The notes: generated by a model from the letters alone, not told the origin. A stretch of DNA of 7,755 nt from Methanomicrobiales archaeon (GCA_012798365.1 JAAZNH010000308.1:1-7755), one strand, 5' to 3'; counted from the stretch's first letter, positions 1 to 5,353 are shown. A program made the numbers and translations.

Positions 1-91
1 ACACGCTCATCGCATCGATGCATTCTGAGATTATCAGGATTGAAGTGGCAGATTCCGCATACGCCCCCTGTAACCGGGAGGGCCCATTCAT

Positions 92-107
92 TTCCCTTTT
101 TTTCTTA
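92..107 (+). terminator. T-rich tract, possible terminator of an upstream gene
   Basis: A run of seven T (97-103) followed by CTTATT resembles the T-tract terminators common in archaea. It would end transcription from a gene to the left of the window. The same bases read on the opposite strand form an A/T-rich, TATA-like sequence, so the assignment is weak. Confidence 0.3.
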
Positions 108-131
108 TTAAAAACCCGTGTTTCTCCGTGG

Positions 132-149
132 TGAGAATGATTTATCTCA
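132..149 (+). promoter_or_regulatory. TATA-like box inside an inverted repeat, upstream of the first small gene
   Basis: TTTATCT at 141-147 lies about 26 bases before a plausible transcription start near 170, which would leave a short leader carrying the Shine-Dalgarno at 175-180. The box overlaps a small inverted repeat, TGAGA (132-136) and TCTCA (145-149), which could be an operator. The sequence is visible but its function is inferred, and the match to the archaeal TATA consensus is modest. Confidence 0.3.
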
Positions 150-174
150 TCGAACGCGATAACATCATGCGCCA

Positions 175-180
175 GAGGTG
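175..180 (+). promoter_or_regulatory. Shine-Dalgarno site GAGGTG fixing the start at 187
   Basis: GAGGTG complements the archaeal 16S rRNA 3' end and sits six bases before the ATG at 187. It overlaps the alternative in-frame GTG at 178, so 187 is the better start. Confidence 0.7.
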
Positions 181-186
181 TTATCC

Positions 187-414
187 ATGGACAGAGACTC
201 CTTAAAATTTGTTGTAACGGTCGTTGTCGCCATTCTTGCAGTGTCACTGTTGATCAATGCATTCCTTGCATCCGACCGTCATGCATTCTCGTCACCCCCG
301 GTAAGGGTTTCGGGGTATTTTACGGCCCAGGGCGAACCAGTGCCGGGATATTATTTTGACGTATCTGCACAGGCCCCTCACAATGAGATCTTCATACCGA
401 TGGAGATAGAGTAG
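187..414 (+). CDS. Small membrane-anchored protein of unknown function (75 aa)
   Basis: I do not recognise this protein. After a short charged N-terminus (MDRDSLK) it has one hydrophobic segment at about residues 8-29. A polar tail of about 45 residues follows, probably outside the cell, with small beta-type motifs (VRVSGYF, GYYFDVS). There is no lipobox cysteine, so the helix is more likely an uncleaved anchor than a lipoprotein signal. The start at 187 is chosen for its strong Shine-Dalgarno; GTG at 178 is in frame but overlaps that site. The gene lies 110 bases before the PEGA protein, which has its own TATA box, so the two are probably not one operon. Its last ten codons overlap an open stretch in the frame of the PEGA gene, so a frameshifted C-terminus cannot be fully excluded. 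Confidence 0.6.
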   Translation: MDRDSLKFVVTVVVAILAVSLLINAFLASDRHAFSSPPVRVSGYFTAQGEPVPGYYFDVSAQAPHNEIFIPMEIE

Positions 415-475
415 CTATTCTCCACAAGGACCTGCTGACGCGATGCCATCTGAACATCCTGAATGAAAACCCATC

Positions 476-487
476 TTTTTTATACAT
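476..487 (+). promoter_or_regulatory. TATA box of the PEGA/sensor pair
   Basis: TTTTTTATACAT is the best match to an archaeal TATA box in this intergenic gap. Its centre near 481 predicts transcription starting at about 505-508. That leaves a leader of roughly 18 bases before GTG 525, or almost none before GTG 507. Confidence 0.55.
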
Positions 488-524
488 TGTTCCGCCAGAA
501 TTACTCGTGCAGGACGCGATACTT

Positions 525-2099
525 GTGAAAAAGATCATTTCCAAACTGCTGATTTCCCTGCTGGTCTGCATGCTTGCTGCCGCAGTAATCCTTCCCGTTT
601 CCTGGGACGGCGAGGTCACAACAACCGAAACGACAGGACTCCCCGGCCCGGTTACCAGTGAAACCACGCCCCCAACCGCTGTGCCTACCGTGGTTACCCC
701 GCCCACAACGGAACCGACAACTGAACCGACTACGGTAATCACAACGGTTGTCACGACCATCGTCACAACAGCGATCCCGACAACCGAACCCACGGTGACC
801 ATAACCATCCCCACCGTTGAACCTACCCAGGTGGGTGGGGGGAAAGGGTACATCGACACCCACTGCAATGTTGACGGGGCCTCCGTCTATTTCGACGGGG
901 CATATCAGTGCATGATCGCACAGGGAATCTGTACCGTTGCCGTGTCCCCCACGGGAAGCCCGGTCAGGACCGTCTCGGTCTCAAAAGCCGGATACAACTC
1001 GTGGTCCGGGCCGCTCGGGCGCATGCCGGAAGACGGCCAGCACGTGGACGTCTATGCCACGCTGAACCCGACCCCGACCCAAACCACCATCCCGCCGGTC
1101 CAGAACGGGGCCATCTATGCCCAGTCCAACCCCTCAGGAGCAGCCATCTACATGAATGGTAACTTCCAGGGATATGCACCGATAACCCTCTCAAACCTTG
1201 CCCCGGGAACCTATTCCATGAAAGCCTCCCTTGCCGGCTATACGCCGGATACCCAGCTGATTTCCGTATACTCCGGGCAGACTGCAACGTATTATCCCAC
1301 CCTCCAGCAGTCACCGCCCGCGCCGCGTAGCACCGGCACAGTTACGGTCACATCAAATCCGGACCATGCCCTGATCTATGTTGACGGGGCATACCAGGGA
1401 AAGGCACCCCTCACGGTAACCCTCTATCCCGGCAGCCACACGTTCCGGCTCACGCTTCCCGGGTACAATGATTACACCTCAACCGTGTACGTCAGTGCCA
1501 ACAGCAACCAGAAACTTAACGCAGTGATGGCAACTGCAGTCTTTGGAACGGTCACGATCACATCAGTCCCGGGCGCAACCGTGTACATGGACAGCAATGC
1601 ACAGGGCAACATCCCGTCATCGGGTATCCTCACGCTCTATAACATTCCCGGGGGAAACCACCTCTTCAAGCTGACTGCATCCGGGTATAATGACTGGATG
1701 AACACGGTTTATGTCCAGCCCAATGTGGTCAACCCGATCAACGCCCCGCTCACACCAGTAGGATCAAAACCCGGGCCAGCCCCCGCAACGGGCGGATTCA
1801 ACATCGTCTCGACACCGACCGGAGCGGAGGTGTACGTGGATAACCTGTTCAAGGGCTATACCCCGGCAACCCTGGATGGAATCGCTGCGGGAAGCCACCA
1901 GATAACGCTCAAGTATACCGGGTATGTTGACTACGCCACGACCGCATCGGTGACCGCAGGACAGGTAACCCCGCTTGCCATCAGCATGCAGCCGGCCCCC
2001 GCGCCGACACCGGAGTCCGCGCCATCACTGCCAATCCTGATCACCGGGTGTGTTGCGGTAATTGCACTCGGTATTGCCACAAGGAGGTTCAGAACATGA
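525..2099 (+). CDS. Cell-surface protein with Thr/Pro-rich stalk and five PEGA repeats, C-terminal membrane anchor
   Basis: This 524-residue exported protein begins with a basic-then-hydrophobic signal segment (residues 1-25). A Thr/Pro/Val-rich, low-complexity linker follows (about 32-102) and looks like an extended, possibly O-glycosylated stalk. Five PEGA-type beta repeats come next, at about 107-181, 194-261, 270-336, 340-410 and 422-489. Most show the family pattern: a strand (GTVTVTSNP), then xxYVDGxxxG, xxPxTL, xxPGxH and a GY motif. A Pro-rich spacer, one hydrophobic helix (about 502-518) and a basic tail (RRFRT) end the protein, which fits anchoring in the cytoplasmic membrane with the repeats outside. 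PEGA domains are known in archaeal and bacterial surface proteins; their ligand is generally unknown. Start: GTG 525 has AGGA ten bases upstream and gives a typical VKKIISK signal start. GTG 507, six codons earlier, would suit a leaderless mRNA. The stop overlaps the sensor start, implying cotranscription. Confidence 0.85.
   Translation: MKKIISKLLISLLVCMLAAAVILPVSWDGEVTTTETTGLPGPVTSETTPPTAVPTVVTPPTTEPTTEPTTVITTVVTTIVTTAIPTTEPTVTITIPTVEPTQVGGGKGYIDTHCNVDGASVYFDGAYQCMIAQGICTVAVSPTGSPVRTVSVSKAGYNSWSGPLGRMPEDGQHVDVYATLNPTPTQTTIPPVQNGAIYAQSNPSGAAIYMNGNFQGYAPITLSNLAPGTYSMKASLAGYTPDTQLISVYSGQTATYYPTLQQSPPAPRSTGTVTVTSNPDHALIYVDGAYQGKAPLTVTLYPGSHTFRLTLPGYNDYTSTVYVSANSNQKLNAVMATAVFGTVTITSVPGATVYMDSNAQGNIPSSGILTLYNIPGGNHLFKLTASGYNDWMNTVYVQPNVVNPINAPLTPVGSKPGPAPATGGFNIVSTPTGAEVYVDNLFKGYTPATLDGIAAGSHQITLKYTGYVDYATTASVTAGQVTPLAISMQPAPAPTPESAPSLPILITGCVAVIALGIATRRFRT
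2081..2088 (+). promoter_or_regulatory. Strong Shine-Dalgarno AAGGAGGT inside the PEGA gene end
   Basis: This near-perfect anti-16S match lies seven bases before ATG 2096 and within the last codons of the PEGA gene. It sets the sensor start at 2096 and argues against the upstream in-frame GTG at 2048, which would overlap the PEGA gene by some 50 bases. It suggests efficient independent initiation on a shared message. Confidence 0.85.
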
Positions 2100-2773
2100 G
2101 CTGCTCACTTATCCAGTCAAATAAGGTTCTCATCAGTTCCCTGATCGTTATCCTGATCATCGGATCGCTGACCATGATCGCCTACACCAGCCAGAACAAC
2201 GCGCTGCAGAATTCCGCAAAACTCGGGCTGAAATCCACCGCCAGTGTGATGGCAACCCAGATCTCACCCAAAGACATCGATGGGATCAAGCCCGGTGACG
2301 AGGGATCAGAACAGTACGCAGCTATCATCAATAAACTGCGTACCATGCGCAGCATGGACGATAATATTCTCAATGCCTATATCCTGAAAGTCAACCCTGA
2401 CCAGACGATAACATTCCTGGTGGATGATTTAACCCTGGATGATCCGCAGGGTTCTGCAAAGATCGGTGAAGTCTCAACAGCCCCGAAAAACGATATCCTT
2501 CTCGCCCTCTCCGGCCCAACAACGTCAAAAGAGCCCTATACAACCAAATACGGCACGTTCATGACAGCCTATGCTCCCATCGATGATGCAGTACAGGGAT
2601 CGACCGGGAACACGTATGCAGTCCTGGCCATTGATGTATCCGGTTCTGACTACAATAATTACACATCGAGCGGCGCCAACCTCCTCCTTCTTCTGGGTTT
2701 TGTCTCGATGGTAATCGCGGTTGGTGTAATCTTCTGTTCCGGGCGGTGCCGGAAAGACGAGGATAAGGCCTGA
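2096..2773 (+). CDS. Membrane protein with a lone extracytoplasmic CACHE-like sensor domain
   Basis: The 225-residue protein has a hydrophobic helix at about 11-30, an extracytoplasmic domain at about 31-192, a second helix at about 195-215 and a ten-residue cytoplasmic tail. The outer domain resembles the sensor region found in front of histidine kinases and nucleotide cyclases. Visible features of that type are the segment ISPKDIDGIKPGDEGSEQY, a YILKVNPD...ITFLVDD strand pair, IGEV, a LLALSGPT...EPYT stretch, GTFMTAYAPI and YAVLAIDVS. In such proteins a kinase, PAS or cyclase domain normally follows the second helix, but here the chain ends with CSGRCRKDEDKA. It could therefore be a ligand-binding partner of another protein, or the sensory half of a split receptor. 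The ATGA overlap with the PEGA gene suggests they act together. Family assignment is from sequence pattern only; the ligand is unknown. Confidence 0.7.
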   Translation: MSCSLIQSNKVLISSLIVILIIGSLTMIAYTSQNNALQNSAKLGLKSTASVMATQISPKDIDGIKPGDEGSEQYAAIINKLRTMRSMDDNILNAYILKVNPDQTITFLVDDLTLDDPQGSAKIGEVSTAPKNDILLALSGPTTSKEPYTTKYGTFMTAYAPIDDAVQGSTGNTYAVLAIDVSGSDYNNYTSSGANLLLLLGFVSMVIAVGVIFCSGRCRKDEDKA

Positions 2774-2798
2774 CGCGAAAGGCAGCGAAAAACCAAAA

Positions 2799-2814
2799 CC
2801 TCTTTTTTTTCCCC
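2799..2814 (+). terminator. T-tract terminator after the sensor gene
   Basis: CCTC followed by eight T (2803-2810) and CCCC lies about 30 bases after the sensor stop codon. This is a typical archaeal T-rich terminator and separates the PEGA/sensor pair from the cyclophilin genes. Confidence 0.6.
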
Positions 2815-2830
2815 GTCCAACTAGTTGGAG

Positions 2831-3502
2831 ATGTCTTCATTACGATCGATCCTGGTTGCAGGAATGATTCTCGTTATATTTCTCGCCTGTGCAGGATGTA
2901 CGCAGCAGCAGCCCGCAGAGACCTGTTCTCCTTCGGGAAGTGGTGCAGGTTGCGTTGTGACCCCGCAGGCTTCCATGGGATCTGCGACTCCGGTCACAAC
3001 CGCAATTACCGCCGTTCCCGCCGCTACGACCGCACCGTCCACGGATACATGGAAGAAGGTCCGGCTTGAGACAAACAAGGGAACTATCGTCATTGCCCTG
3101 GATCCCGATATGCCTGTTACGGCAGGGAATTTCGAAAAACTGGTATCGCAGGGATACTATGATGGCATTATCTTCCACCGGGTCATTGACGGGTTCATGA
3201 TCCAGGGCGGAGATCCGACCGGCACAGGCCGCGGCGGGCCCGGCTACCGGATTGCCGATGAGTTCACCACGCATAACAGGAACAACCGGGGCACAGTTGC
3301 GATGGCAAATGCCGGCCCAGGCACCGGGGGGAGCCAGTTCTTTATCAACCTCGTTAACAACAACGGGCTTGATACCAAACACCCGGTTTTCGGCACGGTT
3401 GTCGAGGGGATGGATGTTGTCGATGCTATCGGGAAAGTCAGTACAGGTGCCGGCGCCCGACCGCTCCAGAACGTGACAATCACCCGTGCAACAATACTCT
3501 GA
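2831..3502 (+). CDS. Exported lipoprotein cyclophilin-type peptidyl-prolyl cis-trans isomerase
   Basis: This enzyme (EC 5.2.1.8) would isomerise Xaa-Pro bonds during folding of proteins outside the membrane. The 223-residue chain starts with a signal peptide ending in LACAGC; Cys23 is the likely lipidated residue (Cys20 is an alternative). A Thr/Ala/Pro-rich linker of about 50 residues follows, then a compact cyclophilin domain (about 74-223). Landmarks are FHRVIDGFMIQGGDPTGTGR, with catalytic Arg117, Phe122, Met123 and Gln125, then MANAGPGTGGSQFFI and KHPVFG with His184. The position of human CypA Trp121 is Gly here, so tight cyclosporin binding is unlikely. ATG 2831 is chosen as start; TTG 2825 and ATG 2864 are also in frame. 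GGAG directly abuts the ATG and is too close to be a normal ribosome-binding site. A close paralogue without the export region follows 77 bases downstream. Confidence 0.88.
   Translation: MSSLRSILVAGMILVIFLACAGCTQQQPAETCSPSGSGAGCVVTPQASMGSATPVTTAITAVPAATTAPSTDTWKKVRLETNKGTIVIALDPDMPVTAGNFEKLVSQGYYDGIIFHRVIDGFMIQGGDPTGTGRGGPGYRIADEFTTHNRNNRGTVAMANAGPGTGGSQFFINLVNNNGLDTKHPVFGTVVEGMDVVDAIGKVSTGAGARPLQNVTITRATIL
3168..3207 (+). repeat. 40-base direct repeat, copy 1, in the first cyclophilin
   Basis: These 40 bases, coding for the active-site region around FHRVIDGFMIQG, are identical to 3713-3752 in the second cyclophilin, including all synonymous positions. A duplication with later gene conversion, or strong constraint, would explain it. 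Confidence 0.9.
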
Positions 3503-3504
3503 TC

Positions 3505-3516
3505 TTCCTTTTTTCT
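3505..3516 (+). terminator. Short T-tract after the first cyclophilin
   Basis: Six T (3509-3514) within a pyrimidine-rich stretch lie right after the stop codon. It could be a partial terminator, but the next gene is close and shows no obvious promoter of its own, so readthrough is plausible. Confidence 0.4.
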
Positions 3517-3579
3517 CTGCCGTCCCTCTCCGCGTCACAAAACAGATGAAGGACAAAATCCAACAAGTACCTGCATATC

Positions 3580-4047
3580 ATGACAGCACCAGCAGGAAAA
3601 ATTGCAGTTCTCGAAACGAATATGGGTACAATAAAAATTGCTCTTGCCCCCGATATGCCCATCACGGCTGGCAACTTCGAGACGCTTGTACAGAAAGGAT
3701 TCTATAACGGGGTTATCTTCCACCGGGTCATTGACGGGTTCATGATCCAGGGTGGCGACCCGACCGGCACCGGCCGGGGCGGTCCGGGATATGTGATCAA
3801 GGATGAGTTTTCGCCCGGAAACAAAAACGACCGCGGCACCATCTCGATGGCAAATGCCGGCCCCAACACCGGGGGGAGCCAGTTTTTCATCAACCTCGTC
3901 AACAATAACTTCCTTGACGGGAAACACCCGGTCTTTGGCAGGGTCATTGAAGGCATGGATGTTGTTGATAAGATCGGCAAAACCCAGACCGGCTACGGTG
4001 ACCGGCCGGTCAAGGATGTCATTATCATCAAGGCTGAAATCAGCTGA
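3580..4047 (+). CDS. Cytosolic cyclophilin-type peptidyl-prolyl cis-trans isomerase
   Basis: A compact 155-residue single-domain cyclophilin (EC 5.2.1.8) with no signal peptide, so it should act on proteins in the cytoplasm. The catalytic set is present: Arg49, Phe54, Met55 and Gln57 in FHRVIDGFMIQGGD, Phe103 in GGSQFFI and His116 in GKHPVFG. The position of human Trp121 is Phe111, as in many bacterial cyclophilins, which usually means weak cyclosporin binding. Hand alignment with the neighbouring lipoprotein over about 146 residues gives roughly 70-75% identity, so the two arose by tandem duplication, with a signal and linker gained or lost. ATG 3580 is the natural start, with only a few residues before the first strand (KIAVLETN). 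No Shine-Dalgarno is visible. It may be cotranscribed with the upstream copy. Confidence 0.92.
   Translation: MTAPAGKIAVLETNMGTIKIALAPDMPITAGNFETLVQKGFYNGVIFHRVIDGFMIQGGDPTGTGRGGPGYVIKDEFSPGNKNDRGTISMANAGPNTGGSQFFINLVNNNFLDGKHPVFGRVIEGMDVVDKIGKTQTGYGDRPVKDVIIIKAEIS
3713..3752 (+). repeat. 40-base direct repeat, copy 2, in the second cyclophilin
   Basis: Identical to 3168-3207. A second highly similar block around the GGSQFF region (about 3300-3354 and 3845-3899) differs at only a few bases. Confidence 0.9.
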
Positions 4048-4074
4048 ATTTCCTCCTTTTTCTTTTCGTTTTTG
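4048..4074 (+). terminator. Multi-T terminator after the second cyclophilin
   Basis: Three closely spaced T runs (4057-4061, 4063-4066 and 4069-4073) immediately follow the stop codon, a common archaeal terminator pattern. Confidence 0.6.
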
Positions 4075-4156
4075 CGTCCAGGGCTCCCGGATGGATTTCT
4101 GATTCCGGCCACACGGGACCTGTTCCCGAGGGCGGTCATACGACATTTCCGCACCC

Positions 4157-4163
4157 TTTTTAC
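4157..4163 (+). promoter_or_regulatory. Possible TATA box of the two-helix membrane protein gene
   Basis: TTTTTAC is centred near 4160, about 26 bases before ATG 4186. Transcription would begin at or next to the start codon, giving a leaderless message; no Shine-Dalgarno is visible. A second A/T-rich stretch (AAAATAATT, about 4170-4178) is too close to the ATG to be its TATA box. Confidence 0.35.
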
Positions 4164-4185
4164 CAACGGAAAATAATTCTAGTAT

Positions 4186-4473
4186 ATGAGCAACGGTACG
4201 CCTGCTGACGCGGAAGCCCTGCAACTCGAATCCATGACGATTCCCTCTCTTGCAATCGTCTGCGAGATCCTTGCCAATGCCTTCATTATCTGGTTCCTCC
4301 TGATTGATTTCCCGATGAAATGTTCCCGGCTTGCTGCGGAAACCGGCGGGAAACAGACGTGCGGTATGGAAACAGGAGCCTACATCATTGCATTCATCAG
4401 TGCAATCCTGATCCTTGCCGGCGTTTATTATCTTGCGAAATGGAATTTCCCGCAGGCACCGCCAAACCAGTGA
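4186..4473 (+). CDS. Small two-helix membrane protein of unknown function (95 aa)
   Basis: I do not recognise this family. The polar N-terminus (about 18 residues) is followed by a helix at about 20-43, a hydrophilic loop of about 20 residues and a second helix at about 64-86, ending in a Pro-rich tail (PQAPPNQ). The loop carries two cysteines (Cys46 and Cys59), and Cys26 lies in the first helix. The loop pair could form a disulfide or bind a metal if it faces outward, but topology cannot be settled from the sequence. The helices have clean hydrophobic patterning and the upstream gap holds a TATA-like box at the right distance, so this is probably a real gene. It stands alone between terminators. 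Confidence 0.65.
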   Translation: MSNGTPADAEALQLESMTIPSLAIVCEILANAFIIWFLLIDFPMKCSRLAAETGGKQTCGMETGAYIIAFISAILILAGVYYLAKWNFPQAPPNQ

Positions 4474-4552
4474 TCCTTCCAGAAGAGAGGTACGTTAACC
4501 TGAAGAGCGGCGGCCATTCCGGGGACGGCTGCAGGGTATCCCTGACGAAGCA

Positions 4553-4586
4553 CCGGTCTTTTGCAACCGGAAACCGTTTTTTTTTT
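4553..4586 (+). terminator. Hairpin plus T10 terminator
   Basis: CCGGT (4553-4557) pairs with ACCGG (4566-4570) across an eight-base loop, and six bases later a run of ten T (4577-4586) follows. It lies about 80-110 bases beyond the stop of the two-helix membrane protein and would end its message, or that of a short RNA from this gap. Confidence 0.55.
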
Positions 4587-4777
4587 AATTCTGTTTTTCC
4601 TTGCAGGTCAATTGCTTTTATCATCGGATCCTGTATGAATCGGATCGTCCTTTTATTTCCTAACACGATCTCAATACCCTTGAGAAAGATCACGTGTGAG
4701 TGAAAGATAAAAACCGGATAGCACGGGAAACAACAACTGCCAGGTACCCGGACAAACCGTTCAATGGTAAGCCGGAA

Positions 4778-4794
4778 AGAGAAAAAGGAAGGGG
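4778..4794 (-). terminator. Pyrimidine-rich tract after the small GTPase
   Basis: Read on the - strand, CCTTCCTTTTTCTCTTT starts about ten bases beyond the GTPase stop codon and has a run of five T. It is a plausible but weak archaeal terminator. Confidence 0.35.
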
Positions 4795-4804
4795 TGATCA
4801 GGAG

Positions 4805-5314
4805 TTACGCATGACTGTGCCCGTTCGGGCGCGGGGTGAGCGTTCCGGCGAACCGGAGAAGTGCATCTTTTGCCTGGCGCCGGTCTTTTGCCGAAACTAC
4901 CTGGAGCTCAGAACTGCCGAACTGGCCGTTGAACTGGCCCGGATTTGCCCCGCTGCCATCGCACTTGTTGAGGAAGACCACGAACGGAACCTTTGCCTCA
5001 TGCAGCGAGTCCGAAAGGTGCCGGGTGAAATCATCCATGGGGGATGTCACATCCACCAGAAGGATCGCCCCGTCCATGCCCCGCCCGATAATCTCGCGGG
5101 CAAACTCAAAACGCTCCTGGCCGGGGGTACCGTAAATATGGATATTGCACCCGTTATTCTGGATCCGGCCAAAGTCGAGTGCAACGGTAGTCGTGCCGCC
5201 GGCACAGTTCGCCTCGATATGCTTTGACAGCGGGTCCAGCGTCTTGATCAGGGTAGACTTCCCTGCGCCGAATGCTCCAAAAACAACAATTTTCAGTTTT
5301 GTCTCATCTGCCAT
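4805..5314 (-). CDS. Small MglA/COG2229-type GTPase
   Basis: A 169-residue single-domain G protein. The motifs in order (numbered from ATG 5314) are the P-loop GAFGAGKST at 13-21, a Thr-rich switch I region (GGTTTVALDFG, 39-49), the G3 site YGTPGQERF at 61-69, G4 NKCD at 116-119 and the G5-like SAKD at 141-144. G3 has Gly where Ras-type proteins have Asp (GTPGQ for DTxGQ), as in predicted archaeal and bacterial GTPases of the COG2229/MglA-like group. Such proteins often work with roadblock/LC7 partners in polarity or signalling, but no partner is visible here, so the role is open. ATG 5314 (MADETKLKIVVFG) fits the family N-terminus. ATG 5341, nine codons earlier, is in frame; neither has a clear Shine-Dalgarno. 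It lies downstream of EF-2 on the same strand, beyond a T tract. Confidence 0.82.
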   Translation of the reverse strand: MADETKLKIVVFGAFGAGKSTLIKTLDPLSKHIEANCAGGTTTVALDFGRIQNNGCNIHIYGTPGQERFEFAREIIGRGMDGAILLVDVTSPMDDFTRHLSDSLHEAKVPFVVFLNKCDGSGANPGQFNGQFGSSELQVVSAKDRRQAKDALLRFAGTLTPRPNGHSHA

Positions 5315-5341
5315 TGATAGAAATTTGGCCGGATGGATCAT

Positions 5342-5353
5342 TACCGTTTCGGT
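5342..5353 (-). promoter_or_regulatory. Short inverted repeat upstream of the GTPase
   Basis: ACCG-TTT-CGGT at 5343-5353 is a perfect 4+4 inverted repeat just before the upstream candidate start codon. On the - strand the A/T-rich TAGAATAAA (about 5358-5366) precedes it and could be a TATA-like element for a start at 5314. Both are weak signals. Confidence 0.25.

Larger units (their letters stand above)
1..186. other. Left-edge intergenic region, no supported gene
   Basis: No complete gene fits here. On the + strand one frame stops at 26-28 and another runs open from the window edge to a TGA at 129-131, so the 3' end of an upstream gene could lie here, but neither peptide is recognisable. 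On the - strand a short open frame starts at an ATG at 91-89 and runs off the edge, also unrecognised. The T-rich stretch at 97-107 and the TATA-like sequence near 141-147 are listed separately. Confidence 0.5.
4474..4804. other. Convergent intergenic region without a supported gene
   Basis: This region separates the + strand genes from the - strand genes. It contains two small hairpins (CAGGG-TAT-CCCTG at 4532-4544, and the one in the terminator at 4553-4586), an A/T-rich TTTTATTTCC at about 4651-4660, and a purine-rich stretch at 4777-4794. Open frames exist on both strands but look unlike protein. I see no tRNA-like cloverleaf. Confidence 0.6.

Noticed and set aside
1..91. Possible start of a - strand gene at ATG 91-89
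   Set aside because: Only 30 codons are visible and they match nothing I know; the TATA-like sequence upstream is at the wrong distance.
392..868. Val/Thr/Gly-rich open frames on the - strand
   Set aside because: They are the antisense of the Thr/Pro-rich stalk; the odd composition follows from the repetitive + strand codons.
843..1991. Repeated DNA of the PEGA region considered as a CRISPR or satellite array
   Set aside because: The similarity is at protein level with imperfect units of about 70 codons; there are no identical short repeats with spacers.
2048..2095. Upstream GTG start for the sensor protein
   Set aside because: It would add a Cys-rich stretch inside the PEGA coding region; the strong Shine-Dalgarno at 2081-2088 points to ATG 2096.
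4114..4128. Hairpin CGGGA-CCTGT-TCCCG between the second cyclophilin and the membrane protein
   Set aside because: A five-base stem with no T tract after it is expected by chance at this base composition.
2840..4224. Two long - strand open frames that resemble each other
   Set aside because: They are antisense to the two cyclophilins and look alike only because those genes are paralogues.
4397..4693. 98-codon - strand open frame across the gap
   Set aside because: It overlaps the end of the two-helix membrane protein and runs through the hairpin/T10 element. It has no ribosome-binding site and no recognisable domain.
4700..5227. Long + strand open frame with a GTG start (175 codons)
   Set aside because: Most of it is antisense to the small GTPase, whose motifs are unmistakable. 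The translated sequence resembles no protein.
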